Source: Candidatus Defluviibacterium haderslevense (GTDB lineage: Bacteria > Bacteroidota > Bacteroidia > Chitinophagales > Saprospiraceae). Taken from it: a DNA stretch of 64,000 nucleotides. The translations under genes and the position numbers were made by a program. The stretch lies in the NCBI GenBank assembly GCA_016712225.1, contig JADJRL010000003.1:2865501-2929500 (forward strand), given 5' to 3'. The notes under the pieces are model-generated. The model was not told where the DNA came from. It saw nothing but the letters and a program-made list of their open reading frames with translations, and did no database searches. Each line of letters opens with the position of its first letter. Positions within the stretch are counted from its first letter, which is position 1. Positions 1 through 7,694 of this stretch are shown piece by piece.

Positions 1-502
1 GGGAGGCACACATACATTAAGCGGTTTACATGCCATGAATGTGACTAGATTCAGATGGTTCCCGACAGAATATTTATCTTGCACTGATTGTCCGAATCCA
101 AAAATAAAGGCTATTCAAGATGGAACTTATTATCTTGAAGTAAGTGATGCTAATGGATGTACAGCAATAGATTCTATATTTATTCATGTTAAGAATCAAA
201 GATCTGAAATATTTATTCCAAATATATTCTCACCGAATGCAGATTCCAAAAATGACACTTGGAATATAACATTCTCAGATTCCAAAAGTAAAATAATTTC
301 TTTACAAGTGTTCGAAAGATGGGGTCAGCAAGTCTACTCTTGTGACTCCTATCCGAATGGAATGGGATCGAATTGTAATGGCTGGGATGGGATGGTCAAT
401 AACCGACTATGTCTGCCTAACGTATATATTTATTTAATTAATTGGGAGAATGCAGCAGGGCAAAGATTCCTAATTAATGGGGATGTTACTTTGTTAAGGT
501 AA
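1..502 (+). CDS. Gliding motility-associated C-terminal domain protein, 3' end only
   Basis: The reading frame is open from the left edge of the window (codons start at base 2), so the ATG at 35 is probably internal and the gene starts outside. The visible part holds the end of an Ig/PKD-like repeat (DANGCTAIDSI) and then a gliding-motility-associated C-terminal domain: IPNIFSPNADSKNDTW, FERWGQQVY, GWDG and the closing GDVTLLR. In Bacteroidota this tail sends large adhesins through the type IX secretion system to the cell surface. The rest of the protein, and so its ligand, cannot be seen. Family assignment is secure; start unknown. Confidence 0.85.
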   Translation, partial: GGTHTLSGLHAMNVTRFRWFPTEYLSCTDCPNPKIKAIQDGTYYLEVSDANGCTAIDSIFIHVKNQRSEIFIPNIFSPNADSKNDTWNITFSDSKSKIISLQVFERWGQQVYSCDSYPNGMGSNCNGWDGMVNNRLCLPNVYIYLINWENAAGQRFLINGDVTLLR

Positions 503-605
503 GATATTTACCATGACTTACCACAACACTAACTGAACCTTATATACTTCACCCAGTTCGGTTTAGGAAGACATATTTTGCATTGCAATATATTCAACTA
601 CTGGC

Positions 606-716
606 TTAGGTAATTGGGTCCAAATGATTACAGGAGTTAATGTGTATGTAATGGAATACGAACTGCACAATACTGATAGTAAAGTAAAAGGAGGAGATGT
701 GACATTAATTCGTTAA
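606..716 (+). pseudogene. Remnant of a second gliding-associated C-terminal domain
   Basis: Read in the frame ending at the TAA at 714-716, this stretch gives GVNVYVMEYELH, then KGGDVTLIR and stop. That is the last part of the gliding-motility-associated C-terminal domain, whose usual ending is GVYVYV...GDVTLIR. Upstream the frame hits a TAG at 564-566 and the rest of the domain is not recognisable. It lies about 100 bp after an intact copy of the same domain (ending at 502), so a tandem paralogue or a duplicated tail has probably decayed here. Seen: the motif and stops. Inferred: decay by duplication and deletion. Confidence 0.6.
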
Positions 717-1357
717 TCAGAGTATTATTTAAAATTTACTAGGAAATAAGAATTATTTTATCGATATTTGTAATTATCACTGCTTGCCAATTCTTGTGAT
801 ATGTCCAGCAATAAGAGGGCAGGAATTTATTGATAAGGTTATTTATTATTTCTAATGTTATCTTATCTTGAATTGAGACAACATTGAGACTGAATTGAGT
901 CTGCAATAGGATAAATGAACTTATTAGCACACTTTGGGTATGCTTTGCCATACTCGCTCCTCACACCAGCATCTAATGCAAATCGTAAACAATATCCGTG
1001 TTAAGCCTATCAAAATAACCCATGTTTCACGAAAGGCCCTAAGTGCGCAAGGATACAATTTCACCTTGGTATTTATTTTTTTAGACATTTTATGAACGAT
1101 CATATTATGATTTTTTGAGCATCATCGTTCAAGAAGCCTGTAAACAAAGTCATATTAAAGCTTTTTGCTATGGCATCGTTTTTGAATAAGTAATAGTATA
1201 CCGAAACAAGAAAAACAAAGACCGTAATTATTAGTCTGTCTGAATCGCTTAATAACAATGATGAACATGATTCATTTTATGGAGTAAAAAGATTATTCCA
1301 TTAAAATGAATAAAATTAGGCTATTTTATTTTTTTATAAATCAAATTCTGAGAAAGT
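717..1357. other. Non-coding stretch
   Basis: About 640 bases without a convincing gene. A 70-codon minus-strand frame (739-951) has no recognisable motif and sits beside a decayed gene. No tRNA, clear terminator or repeat was seen. The region may be residue of the pseudogene upstream. Confidence 0.4.
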
Positions 1358-1468
1358 ATGAAGACAGACCAAACCCCAGCGGTTTTTTACAAAGATTCAC
1401 GATTTTGGCTAGTAATGGTTTTTACCATGGTTTTGATTGTTTTCCTGATCGCTACCTACCCGGCTTAA
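1358..1468 (+). CDS. Small single-pass membrane protein, 36 aa
   Basis: A short frame from ATG 1358 to TAA 1466-1468. The N-terminus is polar (MKTDQTPAVFYKDSRF) and is followed by one strongly hydrophobic helix, WLVMVFTMVLIVFLIATY, closing with PA. The layout of a charged cytosolic start plus one transmembrane segment is what a real small membrane peptide looks like and is unlikely to arise by chance in AT-rich spacer. It ends 5 bases before the end of the convergent nadC gene. A longer overlapping frame (1306-1497) has no such order and is rejected. Function unknown. Confidence 0.5.
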   Translation: MKTDQTPAVFYKDSRFWLVMVFTMVLIVFLIATYPA

Positions 1469-1473
1469 ATCTA

Positions 1474-2322
1474 TTATCGATGTATCTTCAAGCTTAAATC
1501 GAGGCTTCCGGCACTATGTGTGAGTGCACCAACAGAGATAAAGTCTACTCCAGTGAGTGCAATTTGTCTTAAAGTTTCTAGGTTGACTCCACCGGAAGCT
1601 TCGGTTTCAAAGCGTTTTTTAGTCATTAAAATGGCTTCTTTTAGCAATGGTATTTCAAAATTATCAAACATGATACGATTGATTTTACCAATATTCAATA
1701 CCTCTTCAAGTTCAACAAGATTTTTCACTTCTATGGTGATTTCATAGGCTTTGCGATTGGTTTCTTCCTGATGTTTCAAGACCGCTTTTATTGATTTAGA
1801 AATACTTCCACAAGCTTCAATATGATTGTCTTTAATCATATATCGATCATATAATCCGTTTCTATAATTATAACATCCGCCAATTCGAACTGCCCATTTT
1901 TCAATATATCTGTTTAAAGGTGTTGTTTTTCTGGTATCAAGTATTTTGGTTGATAGTCCCTGGAGTTCAGAAGCATATCTATAGCTTAAAGTTGATATAC
2001 CACTCATTCTCTGCATGACATTGAGAACTAATCTTTCTGTTTTTAAAAGATCCCGTGTTTTACCTTCGATTTCAAATGCGATTTGGCCGTATTTTATTAA
2101 ATCACCATCTTTTAAATAGGGTGTAAATACCATCGATGGATCAACTTGATGAAATACACTTTTTGCGAATGCTACACCTGAAAGGACTCCGTCATCCTTA
2201 ATTAATAATTTAGCACGGCTACGGCTGGTATCACTTATGCATGCCTCGGATGTAATATCTCCTTGAGCTATATCCTCTTCAAGGCTATCTTGTATATATT
2301 TTTGTAAATTCCAGTTATTCAT
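1474..2322 (-). CDS. nadC: Nicotinate-nucleotide pyrophosphorylase (carboxylating)
   Basis: Quinolinate phosphoribosyltransferase (EC 2.4.2.19) converts quinolinate and PRPP into nicotinate mononucleotide in de novo NAD synthesis. The 282-aa length is normal. Seen: GDITSEA near residue 21, DTRKTTP at 129-135, EKWAVRIGG at 141-149, MIKDNH at 162-167, MFDNF in the barrel, and the C-terminal SVGALTHS phosphate-binding region. The usual GGGxNHR segment reads GGCYNYR here, so the His is replaced by Tyr while the Arg is kept. No other NAD gene is nearby. It converges with the 36-aa membrane peptide. Confidence 0.95.
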   Translation of the reverse strand: MNNWNLQKYIQDSLEEDIAQGDITSEACISDTSRSRAKLLIKDDGVLSGVAFAKSVFHQVDPSMVFTPYLKDGDLIKYGQIAFEIEGKTRDLLKTERLVLNVMQRMSGISTLSYRYASELQGLSTKILDTRKTTPLNRYIEKWAVRIGGCYNYRNGLYDRYMIKDNHIEACGSISKSIKAVLKHQEETNRKAYEITIEVKNLVELEEVLNIGKINRIMFDNFEIPLLKEAILMTKKRFETEASGGVNLETLRQIALTGVDFISVGALTHSAGSLDLSLKIHR

Positions 2323-2331
2323 AAGATAAAT

Positions 2332-3042
2332 TTAAAATAAAACACCAAATCGTAAATCCAAACTGTTCAAAATACCTTTTGAATTTTCTTTGGAGTTATC
2401 GAAGTAGCGTCCTGAATCATCGGTAATATCTGTTATACTCTGAAAAAATCTCACTCCAAAGATCAGATCAAGTTTTTCGGAAACACTGTATTCTGTACCT
2501 AAACCAAGAGCCCAGGATAAATTCAAAAATTGGATTTCTTTTTTTATTTGTTCTTTACTACTCTTAACATCAATGCCAGCTATAGACCCTTTTGCTTTAG
2601 TTCTGATACCTGTTGAGAACTCAGGCATTTGGGCATAAAATCTAAATTTACCAAATGAATTGGTTCTCATTTTAAAACCTATCGGAAATTCTAAATAGTT
2701 GATATTATAACCTAATTTAACACCATTAGGCAGTGAATCCGGTTTTGAAATACTTAGTTTTGATTCAGACCACAAATGGCCTCCCTGGTCAAATACCAAA
2801 CTGCCTCCCTGACTTAAAGACAAGCCTAAGCCTATGGTAATACTGAAACGGTCATTCAATAGGTATTCTCCCTGAATATGTAACTTGTATCCTAAGTTTA
2901 TTCCTTTCGAGCTAATTTTATTATTATCTGTGCCAATTCGGCCAAATGAAGGGCCTGTCAAAATACTCACTTTTAAGTTGTCAAACTGGCTGTATGCCAA
3001 TAATGGTATGAGAATTAGTCCAAGGATTAATGTGTTTCTCAT
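2332..3042 (-). CDS. Outer-membrane beta-barrel protein (PorT-like fold)
   Basis: A 236-aa protein with a signal peptide (MRNTLILGLILIPLLAYSQ) followed by alternating hydrophobic strands typical of the small 8-10-stranded barrels of Bacteroidota: GYKLHIQGEYLLNDRFSITIG, then LEFPIGFKMR, then LSWALGLGTEYSV and the terminal LDLRFGVLF. The final aromatic residue fits recognition by the BAM complex. The gene is 9 bp upstream of nadC on the same strand, so the two could be cotranscribed, and it is divergent from gldB. Specific function unknown. Confidence 0.7.
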   Translation of the reverse strand: MRNTLILGLILIPLLAYSQFDNLKVSILTGPSFGRIGTDNNKISSKGINLGYKLHIQGEYLLNDRFSITIGLGLSLSQGGSLVFDQGGHLWSESKLSISKPDSLPNGVKLGYNINYLEFPIGFKMRTNSFGKFRFYAQMPEFSTGIRTKAKGSIAGIDVKSSKEQIKKEIQFLNLSWALGLGTEYSVSEKLDLIFGVRFFQSITDITDDSGRYFDNSKENSKGILNSLDLRFGVLF

Positions 3043-3102
3043 GATTAATAGTATTTAGAATTTCAAAAAAATAATCCAACTTTGCAGTTGTAAAAATACA
3101 CC

Positions 3103-4146
3103 ATGAGGTACTTCTATTTACTTTTTTTTATATTCCTGGGGTTCAATTGTTCCAATGACCGAGAAAAAGCTCCGGATGTGAGTAATATTTCAGTTCAACT
3201 TAATCTTCATCATTTTGCAGATGAATTATTTCAGCTTGATACTTTGCATTTAGAAACTGGATTGGATCAAATCAATAAACAATACCCAGAATGGGCTTCT
3301 CTTTATTTTAATCGAATCATGGGCATTGAAATGGATGTGGACTCTCTGAATTCGGTATATATAGAAACGGTGAAACAAATGCTACAGGATACATTTCTGA
3401 GAGATGTATATCAGAAATCCAAAACAGTATTTCCCGATTATAAGATTTTAGAAGAAGATCTCATCCAAACATGTAAGAATTTAAAATATTACTTTCCTAA
3501 AAGAGAGCAACCAGATTTCGTTACCTTAATTAGTGGTTATGCGGTAGGAAATTTTATATATCAGGAGAAAAATAAAAAAGATGTTTTAGGAATTGGACTT
3601 GACTTTTTTCTAGGTAATGAAGTCAATTATAAATTAGTAGATCCAAAAAATCCAGCATTTTCAGATTATTTGAATCGGACATTTAATAAGGAACATTTGT
3701 TAAAAAAAACCTGGCAAGTGTATGTTGAAGATATGTTGGGACCGGAGACAGGAAATCAATTTTTAGATTATATCATTTATAATGGAAAAAAACTTTTCAT
3801 ACTGTCAAAACTTATACCTCAAATTCAAGACTCTGTATTATTCGAATATCCGCAGCAAAGATTAAATTGGTGCAATGAAAATAAAGTTGGGATATGGACT
3901 TATTTTTTATCAGAACGATTGTTGTATTCTACTGAAAGTTTGAAGTTTAATAAATATATCAATCCAAGTCCTAATTCACCAGGAATGCCATCGGAAGCTC
4001 CGGGACAAACAGGAGCTTATATTGGATATTATATTATTAAAGAATTCATGAAACGTCATCCCCAATTGAGTTTGGAAGAATTAATTCAGATGTCTGATTC
4101 ACAAAAGATATTGGAAGATTCCAAGTTTAAACCTAAAAATAATTAG
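3103..4146 (+). CDS. gldB: Gliding motility lipoprotein GldB
   Basis: GldB is an envelope lipoprotein needed for gliding in Flavobacterium; related proteins also occur in non-gliding Bacteroidota. The 347-aa length is in range. Seen: signal with lipobox (FLGFNC, Cys16), a YPEWASLYF motif near residue 60, GLDFFLGNEVNY near 166-177, then WCNENKVGIWTYFLSERLLYS and a C-terminal GAYIGYYIIKEFMKRHP region, all in the order I recall for the family. A CAACTTTGCA sequence about 20 bases upstream resembles the -7 promoter element. Together with the adhesins in this window it points to a surface-motility or T9SS lifestyle. Confidence 0.85.
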   Translation: MRYFYLLFFIFLGFNCSNDREKAPDVSNISVQLNLHHFADELFQLDTLHLETGLDQINKQYPEWASLYFNRIMGIEMDVDSLNSVYIETVKQMLQDTFLRDVYQKSKTVFPDYKILEEDLIQTCKNLKYYFPKREQPDFVTLISGYAVGNFIYQEKNKKDVLGIGLDFFLGNEVNYKLVDPKNPAFSDYLNRTFNKEHLLKKTWQVYVEDMLGPETGNQFLDYIIYNGKKLFILSKLIPQIQDSVLFEYPQQRLNWCNENKVGIWTYFLSERLLYSTESLKFNKYINPSPNSPGMPSEAPGQTGAYIGYYIIKEFMKRHPQLSLEELIQMSDSQKILEDSKFKPKNN

Positions 4147-4363
4147 CCCAGATTATGCATTAGGATTTCGTGATGAAAGATGAATGAACGAACTTTGATT
4201 ACTATCAAAGTAATGAACGACAGTTCATTAAGTGAAAGAACATCGAAAGATGAATTGTTGGAATTACATAGTCATCCCTATGGTGACGGAGAAAAATCGA
4301 GGAAGTGATTGTATTTGAAGGTATTTTGACTTGGAATAGAAATTTTAATGCATAATCTGGGCT
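4145..4363. repeat. 219-bp element bounded by 18-bp perfect inverted repeats
   Basis: Bases 4145-4162 (AGCCCAGATTATGCATTA) and 4346-4363 are exact reverse complements. They bound a 219-bp spacer and overlap the stop codons of the two convergent genes on either side. The interior has smaller hairpins, such as ACTTTGAT-tact-ATCAAAGT and CATAG-tcatcc-CTATG. This looks like a MITE-like or REP-like miniature element, or a very long bidirectional terminator. No second copy was seen in this window and no clear target-site duplication was found. Confidence 0.6.
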
Positions 4364-5310
4364 TAGTCTAATCTGATAACGACACCATTAGATCCGCATA
4401 GCCAAAAATGAGAACCATCCCAAAAGCTATCTAAATAATTACAATCAGGCAGACCATTTAATGTTATCCATGAAGTTCCGCCATTGTTTGTTCGCCATAC
4501 GAGTCCATCTTCACCTCCAATGATGCCTTCCCATTTGTTTTTGAAACAAACAGTACGCAAAGGAAAATTTTTTACAAAAATGCTTTGTGACTTTCTTATT
4601 TTATTCCACGTATAACCCGCATCGTCAGATTTTAAAATGGTACCGGTTATTCCGATAATGTAGCCGATGGAATCAACAAAAGACAAATCACGAAAATGAT
4701 CACCTGAATAATCCAAAGTATCCCAGTGTTCACCTGCATCTCTTGATCTTAAAATAATGCCATAACCTGCCGCAACCCAATTTAAACTATCAATGCATTG
4801 TATTGCATCCAATTCTTTATTGATCGTTAATATTTGTCGAGAAGTTAGAGATTTAGTATTTATTTTTTCAAGATAGCCGGTTCCGAATGATTCACCACCA
4901 GCTGCGATTATGAGCTCTGGATTATAAACATCCAAAGCTCTAAAAAATCTAAAGTTTCCTAATTTAGAAATGGTGGTTTGTTGTGTGGTAAATTGATAGC
5001 AATTGAATTCAATGCCGAGTCCAATTAAGAGTCCTAGTTGGTTTGATCCCAAACAAAAAATTTGTTTATCAAATAAAGAATCTTTTTTCCAGCTTAATCC
5101 GCCATCATTTGTTGACAATCTGATAGCTCGTGTCCATGTATTCCCTCCAACCGCAATGCCGTCCATTTGACTCCAAAAATAAATTCCACATAGTTCATCC
5201 TGTGTCGGAGTTTGGAAAGTTGTAAATGAAGCGTTTTCCTCTTTGGAGCAAGAAAAAATAAATAATAAAATACTGATTAGAAAGTAATTGATTTTAAGCA
5301 AATAAGTCAT
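4363..5310 (-). CDS. YCF48-like beta-propeller lipoprotein
   Basis: A lipoprotein (MTYLLKINYFLISILLFIFSC, lipobox Cys at residue 21 from this start) followed by repeated blades of the WT-NGG-SW type: TNDGGLSWKKDSLF, RSRDAGEHWDTLDY, KSDDAGYTWNKI and RTNNGGTSWITL. These mark the YCF48/BNR-like propeller fold, often a protein-binding scaffold. I chose the ATG at 5310 because the longer frame (to 5349) would overlap the upstream gene and push the signal peptide inwards; this start leaves 7 bases between the genes. Probably cotranscribed with 5318-5812. Ligand unknown. Confidence 0.75.
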   Translation of the reverse strand: MTYLLKINYFLISILLFIFSCSKEENASFTTFQTPTQDELCGIYFWSQMDGIAVGGNTWTRAIRLSTNDGGLSWKKDSLFDKQIFCLGSNQLGLLIGLGIEFNCYQFTTQQTTISKLGNFRFFRALDVYNPELIIAAGGESFGTGYLEKINTKSLTSRQILTINKELDAIQCIDSLNWVAAGYGIILRSRDAGEHWDTLDYSGDHFRDLSFVDSIGYIIGITGTILKSDDAGYTWNKIRKSQSIFVKNFPLRTVCFKNKWEGIIGGEDGLVWRTNNGGTSWITLNGLPDCNYLDSFWDGSHFWLCGSNGVVIRLD

Positions 5311-5317
5311 TTTTGGC

Positions 5318-5812
5318 TTATTTGTGAATTGGGAAGGTTGCCGTTGCATTTAACAAGCACTTGGAATTCAGATTTTCTTTCATCCGGTATGTTTTACAAA
5401 AACTTATGAAGAAAGCAGTTAGTGTATTGTATTCCATGTTTTTGGAATTGGGCTTAGGAAAATATACAATATGTTGAATACTTCCATCTGTATTAAAGAA
5501 AACGTTCATCCATAATTTAAGGCCATTTAAATCTATATTCATTTCTTTGGAATAATCTTCCATTGCTATCAGTATGGAAGTCCAAAGTGCAAAAGCTTTT
5601 TCATTATCATCATTGAACATACTAACCAACATCTTGTCATAGATATTGAGCAATGATTCATAAGGCTGTTCGTACTCACCAATTAAAAAAGATTTCGGTA
5701 ATTTTGGTAAATCCTGATTTTTATTTGAAGTAATGTTTGATTGTCCAATTATAATATGGCTTATATGGCTCCATAAGAACACAATAAATAATAATTTTTT
5801 CAAGTTGGCCAT
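5318..5812 (-). CDS. Secreted protein of unknown function
   Basis: A 164-aa protein with a signal-like N-terminus (KKLLFIVFLWSHISHIIIGQS). The mature part has a middle helix-rich region (SLLNIYDKMLVSMFNDDNEK) and a C-terminal half with MNVFFNTDGSIQHIVYF and then FFISFCKTYRM, which faintly resembles small periplasmic TonB-C-like folds. No family could be named. It lies directly before the YCF48-like lipoprotein, which suggests a two-gene operon at the envelope. Confidence 0.55.
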   Translation of the reverse strand: MANLKKLLFIVFLWSHISHIIIGQSNITSNKNQDLPKLPKSFLIGEYEQPYESLLNIYDKMLVSMFNDDNEKAFALWTSILIAMEDYSKEMNIDLNGLKLWMNVFFNTDGSIQHIVYFPKPNSKNMEYNTLTAFFISFCKTYRMKENLNSKCLLNATATFPIHK

Positions 5813-6075
5813 AACGGTAACAAAACTATAGCTTTAACGGGAGAATCCAAAATAATAGGACGTTTTATAAGTTAAATATTATTGAATTTTAATATTTATT
5901 TCGAAAATGTTAGTTAAAGTGCAACAAATTATAAAGGATAAATTGAGTCTTTGCTAAATTTAATATCAATAAGTGAACGTTCAGGTAATTTGGTTTTCTA
6001 AAAAGATAGTGCTTTAGAAAATCATGAGAGGGTAAGGCCTTGGTCTTTTTTTATGTTTCTGAATGTTTTTTAAGC

Positions 6076-6083
6076 TAATTTTG
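6076..6083 (+). promoter_or_regulatory. Possible -7 promoter element before the CvpA-like gene
   Basis: TAATTTTG fits the Bacteroidota -7 consensus TAnnTTTG, 28 bases before the start codon. A -33 TTG at the right spacing is not visible. The rest of the 300-base gap (5813-6111) is plain AT-rich sequence between divergent genes. Confidence 0.4.
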
Positions 6084-6111
6084 CAAATCAAGATGAATAA
6101 AATTTTATAAA

Positions 6112-6681
6112 ATGGTAATTGATATTGTCTGTGGTTTATTAGTTGGAACGAGTTTCTATTTGGGTTATGTTAAGGGAATCATTAAAAGTGTTTTTGGTAT
6201 TTTATCTATAATTATAGCGCTCCTTGTAACATTAAAATTTTCATATCTGACGATTGATTTTCTGGAATTATTTCTAACATTAGATCCCAGAATCATTATT
6301 ATTTTTGGATTTGTTATAACGTTTCTAATGATTCTGATTGGCATTAGAATGATTGGTAAAGGCTTAGAGAATATATTGGATACGGTACATTTAAATATTT
6401 TCAATAAAATCGCCGGTGGTCTTGCTTCTGCATGCATAACCATTATTGTGTATAGCTCACTCATATGGTTTCTTAATCAGGTTAGAGTTATAAGTTCTGA
6501 AGCTAAATCTGCATCCATTACTTATCCTTTTCTAGAGTCGGTTCCTTATCGCTCTAAAGTTGCCTTAGATAAAATAAAACCCTTCTTTAGTGAGTTCTGG
6601 CAAAAGACCCAAGAGGCCATGGATAAAGTGGATCAATCAGGAAAAAAAGAGGAATTAAAACCCGGAGAACAAAATAAATAA
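6112..6681 (+). CDS. CvpA family membrane protein
   Basis: A 189-aa protein with four hydrophobic segments in the N-terminal 150 residues: the start through GYVKGIIKSVFGILSIIIALLV, then IIIIFGFVITFLMILIGI, and ACITIIVYSSLIWFL. The early D-x-x-x-G-L...G...G-x-x-K-G pattern is the CvpA hallmark. The C-terminal tail is charged and cytosolic (KVDQSGKKEELKPGEQNK). CvpA homologues are linked to envelope integrity and colicin V export, but the biochemical role is not settled. It ends 7 bases from the convergent TPR lipoprotein gene. Confidence 0.8.
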   Translation: MVIDIVCGLLVGTSFYLGYVKGIIKSVFGILSIIIALLVTLKFSYLTIDFLELFLTLDPRIIIIFGFVITFLMILIGIRMIGKGLENILDTVHLNIFNKIAGGLASACITIIVYSSLIWFLNQVRVISSEAKSASITYPFLESVPYRSKVALDKIKPFFSEFWQKTQEAMDKVDQSGKKEELKPGEQNK

Positions 6682-6688
6682 AATGAAT

Positions 6689-7588
6689 TTATTGAGCTTT
6701 CTTTTTCATCAATTCGTCCAAAACTTGTTCATCGGATTTGCCTAAATTACTTTTTAATAATTCAGCATCCTTAGCAAAACTGTTATTAGGATATTTAGTT
6801 AAAAATTCAGTATAATACTTACTGGCATTTGCTGAATCTTTCAATGTTCCATCAAATAAAAATCCCTTCATGAATAAACTGATTGGTGCTCTTTCGTGAG
6901 TCGGATATTTATCGATAATCCAATCGTAAAGTGAGAAAGATTTCTCATAAGTTTTTAAGGTGTTTGAAGTTTCTGCAGCTTTAAAAATATATTCAGGGGT
7001 TTGAGCATCTTTAGGTAAAACCATGGCATACGCTTCACACGCATCAACATAGACCATTGCGTTTTTTTCATTAAAACCCGTAGTTGTATCCGCAAAAATG
7101 GACTTTCCAATTTCAAAAATATATTCTTCGGGGTTATTAATTTTTGGAAGTTTAGAACTTAGTTCAGCAATTTTTGGATCATTGGGATATGCTTTAACAT
7201 AACAAAGTGCCATGATTTCTGCTGTTGTTTGTCGTTCTGTTTTAAATAATAATTGGATCATCTTAAATATATATTCTTTTATATTAGGATGATTTGGATT
7301 GTTTTTTACTAAATTATTGATAAATACGATCTCCTGATCCGGCTTATCCATTTTTGAACAAATATTGGAAGCCTTAATAAAAAGTTCACTTAGATCAGAA
7401 CCCTTGGGAGCGCTCTGAATCATTTCTAAATATTTGTTAATTAGTTTATTAAAATTATCTTCATTTGGACTGGTATTAAAGCTGGTCTCTAATTCATTTA
7501 AAATAGGATCGTTCCCGCCTATTTTATTTTTACACGACCATTGGAATAGACAAAAAATACAAATGCAAGCGATGAATATACGAGTCAT
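6689..7588 (-). CDS. TPR-containing lipoprotein
   Basis: A 299-aa protein with a lipoprotein-like signal (CICIFCLFQWSCKNK) followed by helical hairpins of the tetratricopeptide type. The clearest are DACEAYAMVLPKDAQTPEYI, then KTYEKSFSLYDWIIDKYP, and a last repeat around NASKYYTEFLTKYPNNSFAK. This C-terminal architecture is like the CpoB/YbgF and BamD-type envelope scaffolds, but the coiled coil of CpoB is missing. It probably mediates protein contacts in the periplasm. The partner is unknown. Confidence 0.7.
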   Translation of the reverse strand: MTRIFIACICIFCLFQWSCKNKIGGNDPILNELETSFNTSPNEDNFNKLINKYLEMIQSAPKGSDLSELFIKASNICSKMDKPDQEIVFINNLVKNNPNHPNIKEYIFKMIQLLFKTERQTTAEIMALCYVKAYPNDPKIAELSSKLPKINNPEEYIFEIGKSIFADTTTGFNEKNAMVYVDACEAYAMVLPKDAQTPEYIFKAAETSNTLKTYEKSFSLYDWIIDKYPTHERAPISLFMKGFLFDGTLKDSANASKYYTEFLTKYPNNSFAKDAELLKSNLGKSDEQVLDELMKKKAQ

Positions 7589-7694
7589 ATATTTTATTTT
7601 TCACAAAATTAAACTATTTCATTCAAGCTCCTCAATAAATAATTAAATTAACATACTGTTTAAACATTGAATATAAAAATATTGTTAATTCGCG

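Noticed and set aside
739..951. A 70-codon minus-strand frame near the decayed adhesin
   Set aside because: No signal, motif or family likeness, and it lies in spacer beside a pseudogene; hence a chance frame.
1306..1497. A 63-codon plus-strand frame beside nadC
   Set aside because: It overlaps the end of nadC and the more convincing 36-aa membrane peptide in another frame; its sequence has no protein-like order.
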